A stretch of DNA of 64,000 bases, from positions 186,001 through 250,000 of the forward strand of contig NZ_QJSW01000005.1 in the NCBI RefSeq assembly GCF_003217495.1, given 5' to 3'. A program made the translations under genes and the position numbers. Origin of the DNA: Paenibacillus barcinonensis. GTDB lineage: Bacteria; Bacillota; Bacilli; Paenibacillales; Paenibacillaceae. Every line of letters starts with the position of its first letter. Positions within the stretch are counted from its first letter, which is position 1. Under the pieces are notes generated by a model. That model did no database searches. It saw only the letters and a list, made by a program, of their open reading frames with translations, and was not told where the DNA came from. This document shows positions 1-7,544 of this stretch, piece by piece.

Positions 1-304
1 CATCTATTTGTTCTTGCAACAGGACGGATCGTTGCTCACTGTTCGTTTCCTCAAACGCGTTCTGGTTATCAAAATGAATCGTCTCCACCAGTACCTTTTT
101 CAGATAATCCACCAAATCCGGCGGAACAACGGCGTAGAAAAGCTCCTTCTTGTTCTTGAAATAGGTATAGATGTTACCGACTGAAATATTGATTTCATTC
201 GCAATATCGTTCATCTTGGCATCCGCATAGCCCTTCTCAAAAAAGACCTTAAGCGCCGCGTATTCAATCTCTTTCCTGACTTCGTCTTTCTTGGCCTGCA
301 CCAT
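1..304 (-). CDS. TetR family transcriptional regulator (5' part)
   Basis: The first 101 codons of a TetR-type repressor are present; the C-terminal ligand domain lies beyond the window edge. The start is the ATG at 304, preceded on the minus strand by AAGGAG. Residues about 8-55 form the helix-turn-helix, with the typical order AALKVFFEKGY, MNDIANEINIS and VGNIYTYFKNKKELF. Proteins of this family bind an operator as dimers and release it when a small ligand binds. The regulated gene is not visible; it could be upstream of this window or the regulator itself. The gene points away from the AT-rich operon that begins at 618. Confidence 0.9.
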   Translation of the reverse strand, partial: MVQAKKDEVRKEIEYAALKVFFEKGYADAKMNDIANEINISVGNIYTYFKNKKELFYAVVPPDLVDYLKKVLVETIHFDNQNAFEETNSEQRSVLLQEQID

Positions 305-617
305 CGGGAACGACTCCTTAATAGTGAATGGATGATTCGTTATTAGGATAGACCTTTTTGGAGGGGGTGTCAAATGTGTATTATTATATTCTATAGTATA
401 AAGAATAGTACTAGAGGATTTCTTGATATCGTGTACAAGGCAGTAATGAATTTTAATTGTATTGAAAAATTTTTATTGATAATACAGCAAAGAAGGAAAA
501 TTATTCATTGTTGTCGAAAGTAGTAATTTTGAAAATATAGTTCTTTAGTCTTTATTGAAGTTAGTAAGCTTTGAGTTCTATGATTATTCAATTGAAAGGT
601 ATTTGGAGGAACATAAA
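305..617. other. AT-rich intergenic region between tetR and the Hsp70-type operon
   Basis: This stretch holds the divergent upstream regions of the tetR gene (minus) and the operon starting at 618 (plus). Base composition falls sharply to AT-rich from about 360. It contains short AT palindromes around 390-415, but I could not pair a convincing -35 with a -10 at proper spacing, so no promoter is called. Confidence 0.5.
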
Positions 618-1322
618 ATGGCCAGACTGTTAGTGCTTTCTTTAGCTGAAACAACCAGTGACCCTACAAAGGGTTATGCTGTGATTGCCAGGAACATAGA
701 TAATAGTAGCTGGGTTATTATACCTACGTTACCTAAAGAATTACTGAGAATAGAAGAAGAGTATGCTTGGGATATTTTTGCTGTAACTGAGGTTGAAATA
801 AGAAGAGTATTAAATTTAAGAAGTGATATTTATGAAGTGGAAGTAGAAAATTACTTACCTAAGATGATAGCCCCGCCAATTAAATCTGTGTTAGAGAGAA
901 TAAAAGTTTTAAATGAGTTATCTTCTGATACAATTACTGAGCTTTCAGAAAGTACATCATGGGTGGGTATTCTCAAAAATCCAAGAATATCTAATTTAAC
1001 TTTCTCTCCCAGAAAAGAAAATGAGTTGGGATATGATCGAGAATTAACTTTCTACTGGGAATGTAGGTTAGATTTCAGTGATATCATAGGAAGTAAATGG
1101 AAGTATAAAGTTGCCCCTGGAGTTGCTGTAAAAGATATGAGATTTAAAGCATACTGGAGGGATATATTATTAACAAGACAACAACAGTTTCGGGAGAGCA
1201 TTTATAAATGGATAGATTATATGATTCTTAATAATACATATTTATTAATTGAATTCTATCCTAATGATTATTATGGGCAAATTGCAGTGATTTCTGGAGT
1301 CTTTTCATTAAAGATTGATTAG
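618..1322 (+). CDS. Unknown protein, first gene of the Hsp70-type operon (possible OB-fold-like protein)
   Basis: A 234-aa protein of unknown function. The frame is open upstream to a TTG at 555, but the ATG at 618 is preceded by TTGGAGGA at a 7-base spacing and is the likely start. There is no signal peptide or membrane segment. The N-terminus (MARLLVLSLAET) and the end (YLLIEFYPNDYYGQIAVISG) look like beta-strand-rich cores, with an aromatic segment around residues 160-190. The order of strands resembles proteins called dual-OB domain proteins, but this is a weak impression, not a recognised motif. It lies 15 bases upstream of the coiled-coil gene, in the same AT-rich operon as the Hsp70 and HEPN-like genes, so it probably acts with them. 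Confidence 0.7.
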   Translation: MARLLVLSLAETTSDPTKGYAVIARNIDNSSWVIIPTLPKELLRIEEEYAWDIFAVTEVEIRRVLNLRSDIYEVEVENYLPKMIAPPIKSVLERIKVLNELSSDTITELSESTSWVGILKNPRISNLTFSPRKENELGYDRELTFYWECRLDFSDIIGSKWKYKVAPGVAVKDMRFKAYWRDILLTRQQQFRESIYKWIDYMILNNTYLLIEFYPNDYYGQIAVISGVFSLKID

Positions 1323-1337
1323 AAGGAGTAATTTAAC

Positions 1338-2453
1338 ATGCTAAAAACAGTATATATAGACGAAGTTAAAGATAGGTTGTTACTTTTTGATACTAATGAA
1401 TATAAAATGCTATGGACAACTGAAGAAAGTCAAAAAACAGATATTCCATCACTTTTAGAGATTAAACAACTCCAACAATTATACGATCAAAAAGGGACTT
1501 CTTTTAAGATAGACGTTCCAAATGATATAAGAATACTCAAGGTTGCTCCTAACGCTAAATTAAGCAAAAAGAATGTTAGTACTAAATTGTCACATATTTA
1601 TTTGGGAGCAAAACAAATAGGGCGTATTTCCACAGATTTATCTAACAAAGATGTAGATTCATTAAATAAAAATGGCGGTGTCCTTGTAATTTATATGGAA
1701 GATGTTGAGAGTATAGTTTTCTTCACTCCGTATTTAAAGACATTTGAGAAGAATAATATGTCGAACTCTATGGGTAAGTCAATTGTCCACGATCAACAAA
1801 AAAACATAAGTACTCTTATTTCTAAGAATACTAATTATGAAAAGCAAGATGAATATATTAATGCGATTATTAAGATTCCTAAAGAGGTATCCTCTTCTAG
1901 TAAAGAGCAGTATCAGAGATTACAGGATAGTGTAGATGTTAATCTAAAAATGGTTCAGAACCTTGATTATGAAATAAAGTACAAAATGAATCATATATCA
2001 CAGCAATTGAACCAACTGCTATCAGAAAAGAAGAATAATGAAAATATAGAAGAGAAATTGAGAATCCTAGAATTAGAGTTAGATAAAAGCTATAAAACAA
2101 TAAATAATTTGCACAATGATAAGAATCTTCTCGCTGAAGAGAAGGATCATGCTGAACAAATTGCTTTAAATAAATTAAAGTCAAAACTAAATTTATCTAA
2201 AGTTGCTATACAAAGACAAGTTGATTTAAATGATGGTGTAAATGCAAGGTTGCTAATAACTGAACTTGTTACAAAAGTTTTATTAAAGTGCAATAAAGAT
2301 AATAATGAAATAAATATAATTTTAGACGACAAAGATATTTCTTCAGAGTTAACAGAGTTAAGTGATAATTTCGCAACAAAAATCCAATCTTTACTCGACA
2401 TTAAATCTAATTTAGAGGAATTAAATATTATCGATAAAAAGGTTGGTGAGTAG
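1338..2453 (+). CDS. Unknown coiled-coil protein of the Hsp70-type operon
   Basis: A 371-aa soluble protein with a good ribosome site (AGAAGGAGT) before the ATG. Residues about 1-130 look globular and mixed alpha/beta. Residues about 175-280 are charged heptad-like helix (for example YQRLQDSVDVNLKMVQNLDY and EEKLRILELELDKSYKTI), predicting a long coiled coil. The C-terminal 90 residues are helical and acidic. The stop codon directly abuts the ATG of the Hsp70 gene, which suggests coupled translation. A coiled coil next to an Hsp70 could act as a nucleotide-exchange factor or adaptor, as GrpE does for DnaK, but I see no GrpE signature; this is inference. Codon use is strongly AT-biased like the rest of the operon. 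Confidence 0.75.
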   Translation: MLKTVYIDEVKDRLLLFDTNEYKMLWTTEESQKTDIPSLLEIKQLQQLYDQKGTSFKIDVPNDIRILKVAPNAKLSKKNVSTKLSHIYLGAKQIGRISTDLSNKDVDSLNKNGGVLVIYMEDVESIVFFTPYLKTFEKNNMSNSMGKSIVHDQQKNISTLISKNTNYEKQDEYINAIIKIPKEVSSSSKEQYQRLQDSVDVNLKMVQNLDYEIKYKMNHISQQLNQLLSEKKNNENIEEKLRILELELDKSYKTINNLHNDKNLLAEEKDHAEQIALNKLKSKLNLSKVAIQRQVDLNDGVNARLLITELVTKVLLKCNKDNNEINIILDDKDISSELTELSDNFATKIQSLLDIKSNLEELNIIDKKVGE

Positions 2454-4064
2454 ATGTACTATGGTATAGATTTAGGAACAACAAATTCTGTTATTTCTTT
2501 CGGATATGAAATTCCAACTAAGGGTATTTTTGAAGTAAGACCTATTAATAATCAAGATTCAAAACATACGTCTCCTTCAGTTGTATATTTTGAAAAAAAA
2601 GGGGAACCGCCAATTGTAGGTGAGAGTGCTCTTAATGCTTTTAATTCAGATCCTAGAAATACTGTACGATGGGTTAAAAGAAAGATGGGATTAAATAAGG
2701 AGTATGACGTGTTAGATAAATCTTATACTCCCCAAGAGATATCTGCGTTTATTTTAAAAGAGCTAAAAGAGTATGCTTCAAAAACTAATTTGAAGGATGA
2801 AATTAATAGTGTAGTAATTACAGTTCCAGCAGATTTTGATACTGCTGCTAAGCAAGCTACTAAAGATGCTGGTAAAATAGCAGGATTCGAGAACGTACAT
2901 TTAATACCTGAACCGAATGCTGCAATTCTTAACTATATATATAAAAATTATGAATTAAATAAATTAGATGAGTCTTTTTCAAGTACACCTCAGTATCTTT
3001 TGGTTTTTGATTTAGGAGGTGGGACTTTCGACGTCTCATTATCCTCAATACATTTAGACGCTCAAAACAAACCACAAACAAGTGTTATATCTTCTTCAGG
3101 GAACAAATACTTAGGTGGATATAATTTTGATAAAGATTTAATGATCTATAGTCTAAAAAAAGCTATAAAAATATACCCAACTGATGTGGAGGCTCTGGAA
3201 GAGTTACTGGAGCACGCAAAGAACTATCCTGATCTATCAAATAATGTTGAAATTGAAGTGCAAGACGTTCTAGCAAGAATTATAAGTGAGAGTGAAGTTT
3301 GTAAAAAAGATTTAAGTAAAAATAATAGAAGAGTATTTAGTTTTTACTCTCACAAAGGTAAATATCATAGAATTGAGATTGATAAAGAAGAGTTTCAAAT
3401 GATTTTGGAACCCTATTTCGAAATAATAAAAAGTAACATAGATAATGTTCTGAAAGATGCTAGTGAAAAGACTGACAATCAATTTGATGATTGGAATAAA
3501 CTATTTGGTGTACTACTTGTTGGTGGTTCGACAGTTATACCTGCCGTTAGGACACTATGTAAAGATATTTTTGGAATTGACCCAATTGAAGATATTGATA
3601 CATATACTGCGGTTGCTAATGGAGCAGCCATATATGCTTCAATTATAGATGGTGAATCCACAATATTATCAGATTACAACACGGTAGTTCCTCATAACTA
3701 TGGAATTAAAAGTAATAAAAATTTTATACCCGTTCTAAACAAAGGAGATAGGGATAAAACCTCTAATTTTGAATATGAAATTCCTTTTGCTTTGGATACA
3801 AAAGCACCAATTGAGATTGTTCAACAATATTATGATGAAAATGGAAATGAAATTTATATATTATTGGAGACAATTAATTATTCCCATCCTTTTATGTTTA
3901 CTGGTGATCAAATAGGAGTTTCATTTCAGTTGGATGATGATTTAATTTTGTCAGTTTCATTAACTGAAAAGTGTATAGAAGATAAGGTGGAAGCAACCTA
4001 TCATAACAAAATAAAAATGAGTGATGAAAATATTGATATTAGTAAACAAAAAATTTTAGCGTGA
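2454..4064 (+). CDS. Hsp70/DnaK-like ATPase, short form
   Basis: A 536-aa Hsp70-superfamily protein, about 70-100 residues shorter than housekeeping DnaK. The actin-like ATPase domain is complete: phosphate-1 loop YGIDLGTTNS at residues 3-12, phosphate-2 loop DLGGGTFD near 187-194, and adenosine motif VGGSTVIPAV near 357. The linker and a reduced beta-type substrate domain follow (VVPHNYGIKS onward), but the helical lid and acidic tail of DnaK seem to be missing. There is no dnaJ or grpE beside it; instead it sits between a coiled-coil gene and a HEPN-like gene. The sequence thus supports an ATP-dependent switch or chaperone dedicated to this operon rather than the general DnaK. Client and trigger are unknown. 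Confidence 0.9.
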   Translation: MYYGIDLGTTNSVISFGYEIPTKGIFEVRPINNQDSKHTSPSVVYFEKKGEPPIVGESALNAFNSDPRNTVRWVKRKMGLNKEYDVLDKSYTPQEISAFILKELKEYASKTNLKDEINSVVITVPADFDTAAKQATKDAGKIAGFENVHLIPEPNAAILNYIYKNYELNKLDESFSSTPQYLLVFDLGGGTFDVSLSSIHLDAQNKPQTSVISSSGNKYLGGYNFDKDLMIYSLKKAIKIYPTDVEALEELLEHAKNYPDLSNNVEIEVQDVLARIISESEVCKKDLSKNNRRVFSFYSHKGKYHRIEIDKEEFQMILEPYFEIIKSNIDNVLKDASEKTDNQFDDWNKLFGVLLVGGSTVIPAVRTLCKDIFGIDPIEDIDTYTAVANGAAIYASIIDGESTILSDYNTVVPHNYGIKSNKNFIPVLNKGDRDKTSNFEYEIPFALDTKAPIEIVQQYYDENGNEIYILLETINYSHPFMFTGDQIGVSFQLDDDLILSVSLTEKCIEDKVEATYHNKIKMSDENIDISKQKILA

Positions 4065-4074
4065 GGTAGAAATT

Positions 4075-5394
4075 GTGACTGAAAAAGTGATCGAGATATC
4101 AATACAAAACAAAATGTCGGATAGAGAAAAGTGTATAGAAAAATATTTTAAGAATGCTACTGAGAAGAAATTTACTATAACATACTTATTTATTGTAGAT
4201 GAAGCTACAACCCCTACAATGCTTGATAAAATTTTCACAAGAAGTCAAGAAGCACTCTCTGAAATAAGTGCTATTCATCCTCCCTCAAATGATTCTAAAA
4301 ATGAGTTTGTTATTAGTAATGAAATGGGGAGTTTATTAATTAAAGTAGGTTCGAAATTGATAAAAAAAGAAAGTGTATGGGAGGTATACGTTGAAGGAGA
4401 GTTTGAGTTATTAGAGATATATAGAACTGAATTTTTACTTAAAATAAAAGATAACTGTTTAAAAAGTTATTTAATTGTAGATGAAATATCAGATGAAATA
4501 AGTGTTGCAGCGTATCCAATTATCAGGAATATGGAAAATACAATGAGAGAGTATCTTATAAGGTTTTTCTCAAAAAAGTTTGGTTCAAGATGGTGGGAGA
4601 ATAATACAACTCAAACTTTGAAGTCAAAAGCCGCTGAAAGAAAAAAAGAGGGTTTCTCAAAGCTATTAAATATGGAACTATACAATATTGATTTTGATGA
4701 TTTGATTATTTTATTAAATGGTCAGTTTGGTCAAAAAGATAGCAAAGCTATTCTAGATGCTCTTGATGTGATAGTTGAACATAGAGAAAAAGATACATTT
4801 ACCGACAAGATATTACTTTTAAAAGAGAGATTCTTGGGTAATTGGGAAAAATTCTTTGTACAGGAGATAAGGATTGATAATTTTTTGCTTGATTGGAAAG
4901 CTGCTTATGATGTGAGATGTGAAGTTGCCCATAATTCTTTGTTATCATTAACAAGATTTATTAAATTAGTAGATCTGCATTCGAAACTAGAAAAAAATAT
5001 CGAAATATTAATTAATGAACAGCGTATTATTAAAACTTCTGAATATATTATTTTGGATAAAATTAACAGTTTGGATTTAAAATTAACTAAGTATGATGTT
5101 GAGAGTTTGATAAAAGAATCCTTCCTCTTCATTTCGTCTATTAATTTTGGAAAAGAAGTAATGACCTCAGAAGAATTCCAGATACAAATTGATCTATTAA
5201 GAGAGAGCATGAAACTGTTTGGAGAGGTGAAAATTTCATCAATTCAAATGTCAGATGTAAACGAAGGCGATTCAAATTCAGTCGGCAGGCCGTCAGTTAA
5301 TGCAAAGTTCTTAAGTATTCCGACTGATGTGTTAGGAGCACTTGAACTTGGGTTGAATAATAACATGTTTAATAATAAATTAATTGCACAATGA
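4075..5394 (+). CDS. HEPN-like domain protein, last gene of the Hsp70-type operon
   Basis: A 439-aa, mostly helical protein with a GTG start after GAGGT. Residues about 140-310 follow a layout I associate with Swt1/ApeA-type HEPN domains: a helix with an MREYLIRFFSKKFG..WW pattern, a spacer ending in IDFDDLIILL, then NWEKFF and a final helix with VRCEVAHN. Arg281 and His286 form an R-x4-H motif, the usual active-site signature of HEPN ribonucleases. The N-terminal part (1-135) is mixed alpha/beta and the C-terminus (about 310-439) is helical; both are unassigned. As the last gene of an operon with an Hsp70 it could be the effector, but RNase activity is inferred only from the motif. Confidence 0.7.
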   Translation: MTEKVIEISIQNKMSDREKCIEKYFKNATEKKFTITYLFIVDEATTPTMLDKIFTRSQEALSEISAIHPPSNDSKNEFVISNEMGSLLIKVGSKLIKKESVWEVYVEGEFELLEIYRTEFLLKIKDNCLKSYLIVDEISDEISVAAYPIIRNMENTMREYLIRFFSKKFGSRWWENNTTQTLKSKAAERKKEGFSKLLNMELYNIDFDDLIILLNGQFGQKDSKAILDALDVIVEHREKDTFTDKILLLKERFLGNWEKFFVQEIRIDNFLLDWKAAYDVRCEVAHNSLLSLTRFIKLVDLHSKLEKNIEILINEQRIIKTSEYIILDKINSLDLKLTKYDVESLIKESFLFISSINFGKEVMTSEEFQIQIDLLRESMKLFGEVKISSIQMSDVNEGDSNSVGRPSVNAKFLSIPTDVLGALELGLNNNMFNNKLIAQ

Positions 5395-5472
5395 TTGATC
5401 AATAATATTACGCTTATCCGTACCACATTTATCTTTTTCTTATGTTAACCTCTCCTTAAAAGGAGTGGTGAC

Positions 5473-5742
5473 ATGACAAGTACCCACAGCGGAGAACTAG
5501 CTTCGCAGTACGCACAACTCGTAAAGCAAGAAGACGATTACGTCGATCAACTGGTCACGTGTAACAAACTCATCCTGGATGCCATGGACATTATCGCGAA
5601 GCGGGCAGGGGTGCTGCATATGGACACGGTGAAACAGGCGGCATATCACCTCCACACAATGGAACAGGATTTGAACCGCAAGTTATTTGAAGTCAGGCTG
5701 GAGAAAAGCATCTTGGCCCATCACATGAGCCAGTCTACATAA
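5473..5742 (+). CDS. Small helical protein of unknown function
   Basis: An 89-aa protein with the site AAAGGAG 6-8 bases before its ATG. Composition is charged and helical throughout (QLVKQEDDYVDQLVTCNKLI, then HTMEQDLNRKLFEV), without signal peptide or membrane segment. GC content returns to the level of the rest of the window, so this gene marks the right border of the AT-rich operon. A strong terminator follows. I do not recognise the family; it lacks the Spo0E signature. Confidence 0.7.
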   Translation: MTSTHSGELASQYAQLVKQEDDYVDQLVTCNKLILDAMDIIAKRAGVLHMDTVKQAAYHLHTMEQDLNRKLFEVRLEKSILAHHMSQST

Positions 5743-5760
5743 CCCCCTTATGAATGAACG

Positions 5761-5812
5761 AAAGGACAGTACAGGATCATTCTAGGAATGATCTTGACTG
5801 TCCTTTTAATCT
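5761..5812 (+). terminator. Rho-independent terminator after the 89-aa gene
   Basis: Arms AAAGGACAGT and ACTGTCCTTTT enclose a second stem (GATCATTC / GAATGATC), giving a long hairpin ending in a T-rich run. Confidence 0.85.
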
Positions 5813-5895
5813 TTATGCGCTCCCAAATCATTCCCCCATATAAGCATCTCAATGGACCTAGGTATGAAGAATTCCATCGCAAAATTGATTATTAA

Positions 5896-6051
5896 CTAAT
5901 CATTTTTCTTTATTGTATTCATTTTATTTTCCAAGTTAGAAATTCTTTTTGAGAGCCCCGACACCTTACGAAATACATAGTAGATTCCTAATAAGACTAC
6001 GATAAGGCATATAGTTAAAATGATAAATTCCGGCCAATAGAACCAACTCAT
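5896..6051 (-). CDS. Small single-pass membrane protein
   Basis: A 51-aa frame starting with ATG at 6051, preceded on the minus strand by AGAGGTGG at good spacing. Residues about 8-27 (FIILTICLIVVLLGIYYVF) form one membrane helix; the remaining tail is basic and helical with a short heptad-like stretch (LSKRISNLENKMNTIKKN). This pattern is common for small bacterial membrane proteins with a cytoplasmic coiled tail. Function is unknown. The coding frame, ribosome site and charge pattern support a real gene, but homology evidence is absent. Confidence 0.6.
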   Translation of the reverse strand: MSWFYWPEFIILTICLIVVLLGIYYVFRKVSGLSKRISNLENKMNTIKKND

Positions 6052-6300
6052 ATAAATCCACCTCTTTGACACTTAAGCTAAATTTTATCATTTAGTAACA
6101 ATTATGTGAAATATAATGAAACGTACAAGCTATTTCTTCTTTCTTTGTTAGCTCAATCTTGTTCCAAATAAGCATTGACTTTCCACACCAATCCCCCTAA
6201 ACTTCAATTATTAAAACACTTTTAAAAACTATCCTCCAATACTTTCTCGAATACGCGATCGCCCTTACACATACAAACGAAAGGAGGCACACACCAAGCG

Positions 6301-7338
6301 ATGTTACCCACATCCCACAACACCCAACAGGTCAAACGCATTAACGTTGAAATTGTAAAAAATACACTACGGTCAATGGGCGTAGGCACGAAGGCTTCCA
6401 TCGCAAACCTGACCAAACTTAGCGTGGCAACATGCGGAACGATACTAAATGAATTACTCCAGACAGGGGAGATCATTGATCTTGGCCCGGATGAGTCGAG
6501 CGGGGGCAGACCGGCGAGCCGGTATCAGTTTAATGCGGACTACGCGAGTGTGCTGTGTCTGATTATTCGTACCGAAGGCGGCATTCACTCGATCACACAT
6601 ACATATGCCAACCTGAACGGAGAAATGGCGGACGAACAGACGCTTGTTTTGGAAGAGATTAATGTCACGGTGGTGGAGAAACTCATTGCTGAACTGATCG
6701 AGCAGCATCACAATGTGCAGTCCATTGGAATCGGGATACCAGGGGTGGCGCACAATGGTGTGATCGGTATCTGTGACGTACCAGAGTTGGCTGATCAGCC
6801 GCTAGGGGTAAGACTCAAAGAGCAATACGAAGACATCGAAGTCGTCATTGGCAACGATATGAATCTGACGGTCTACGGACTGTACAATGAACAGCAATTT
6901 GAGGAAGAGAAGAACTTTGCGGTGGTGACATTCCCTGAAAACCATTTTCCGGGGGCAGGTTTTATTATCGATGGTCGGCCGCTTACCGGGAATACGCAAT
7001 TTGGGGGCGAGGTGTCCTTTTTACCCTTTGGCGTGACACGGGAAGAGCAGCTGCGCATGCTACAAACGACAGACGGATTGCAAGAACTCGTCGTACAGAC
7101 ACTGGTCTCCATCATTGCTATCATCAACCCGGCAGCCATTGTGGTGACGGGCGACACGATGGACCCCTCCATGCGGGATGGCCTGATCCAAGGCTGTCTG
7201 AATCACCACATTCCACAAGAGCATATGCCTGAACTCACGATTCGCCGCGACACCCGGCGCGAGTATGTTACCGGGCTGATAGCCGTAACACTCGAGAGTC
7301 TGACCTACCGTATACAGGTAGTCGAGAAGCAGTGGTAG
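6301..7338 (+). CDS. ROK family transcriptional regulator
   Basis: A 345-aa NagC/XylR-type regulator. An N-terminal winged helix (TQQVKRINVEIVKNTLRSMG, then TKASIANLTKLSVATCGTIL) is followed by a degenerate sugar-kinase-like domain containing the GIGIPG segment, a GNDMNLTVYG segment and an FGGEVSF segment near residue 235. The cysteine cluster of the ROK zinc site (CxCGxxGC) is not visible. Upstream is AAAGGAGG, 13 bases from the ATG, a rather long spacing. It is co-oriented with the MFS gene 200 bases downstream, so it probably regulates that transporter in response to a sugar. Which sugar is not evident. Confidence 0.88.
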   Translation: MLPTSHNTQQVKRINVEIVKNTLRSMGVGTKASIANLTKLSVATCGTILNELLQTGEIIDLGPDESSGGRPASRYQFNADYASVLCLIIRTEGGIHSITHTYANLNGEMADEQTLVLEEINVTVVEKLIAELIEQHHNVQSIGIGIPGVAHNGVIGICDVPELADQPLGVRLKEQYEDIEVVIGNDMNLTVYGLYNEQQFEEEKNFAVVTFPENHFPGAGFIIDGRPLTGNTQFGGEVSFLPFGVTREEQLRMLQTTDGLQELVVQTLVSIIAIINPAAIVVTGDTMDPSMRDGLIQGCLNHHIPQEHMPELTIRRDTRREYVTGLIAVTLESLTYRIQVVEKQW

Positions 7339-7385
7339 GAACTACTTATTATGAAGTGAAGTGAAGCAAAATTTATACACGAGAG

Positions 7386-7499
7386 CGGAGAGGGCAGAGC
7401 CAATCTGGAGAACGCCTTTATCACTGTATTTTCACCGTTAGAAAGAAAATCAAAAAATACAGGGATAACAGCGGGCGGAAGATGGCACTGCAATCGGAG
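7386..7499 (+). ncRNA. Repeated structured element, copy 1
   Basis: This intergenic element matches the one at 46558-46684 in conserved blocks (CGGAGAGG, CGCCTTTATCAC, TTAGAAAG, GGGATAACAGCG). Two stems can form: an outer one (GCAG at 7394 and GCCA at 7399 with TGGC at 7483 and CTGC at 7488) and an inner one (CTGTAT at 7424-7429 with ATACAG at 7457-7462). Both stems have different bases in the other copy but still pair. It lies between the ROK gene and the MFS gene, so it could be a leader element of the transporter or an independent repeat. RNA function is inferred. Confidence 0.6.
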
Positions 7500-7544
7500 G
7501 TACAACGTTTAATCATTTTTCTGGACACAATGGAGGAACTAACT

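Noticed and set aside
5473..5742. Spo0E-like phosphatase
   Set aside because: The protein lacks the SQELD-type signature and is longer than Spo0E members.
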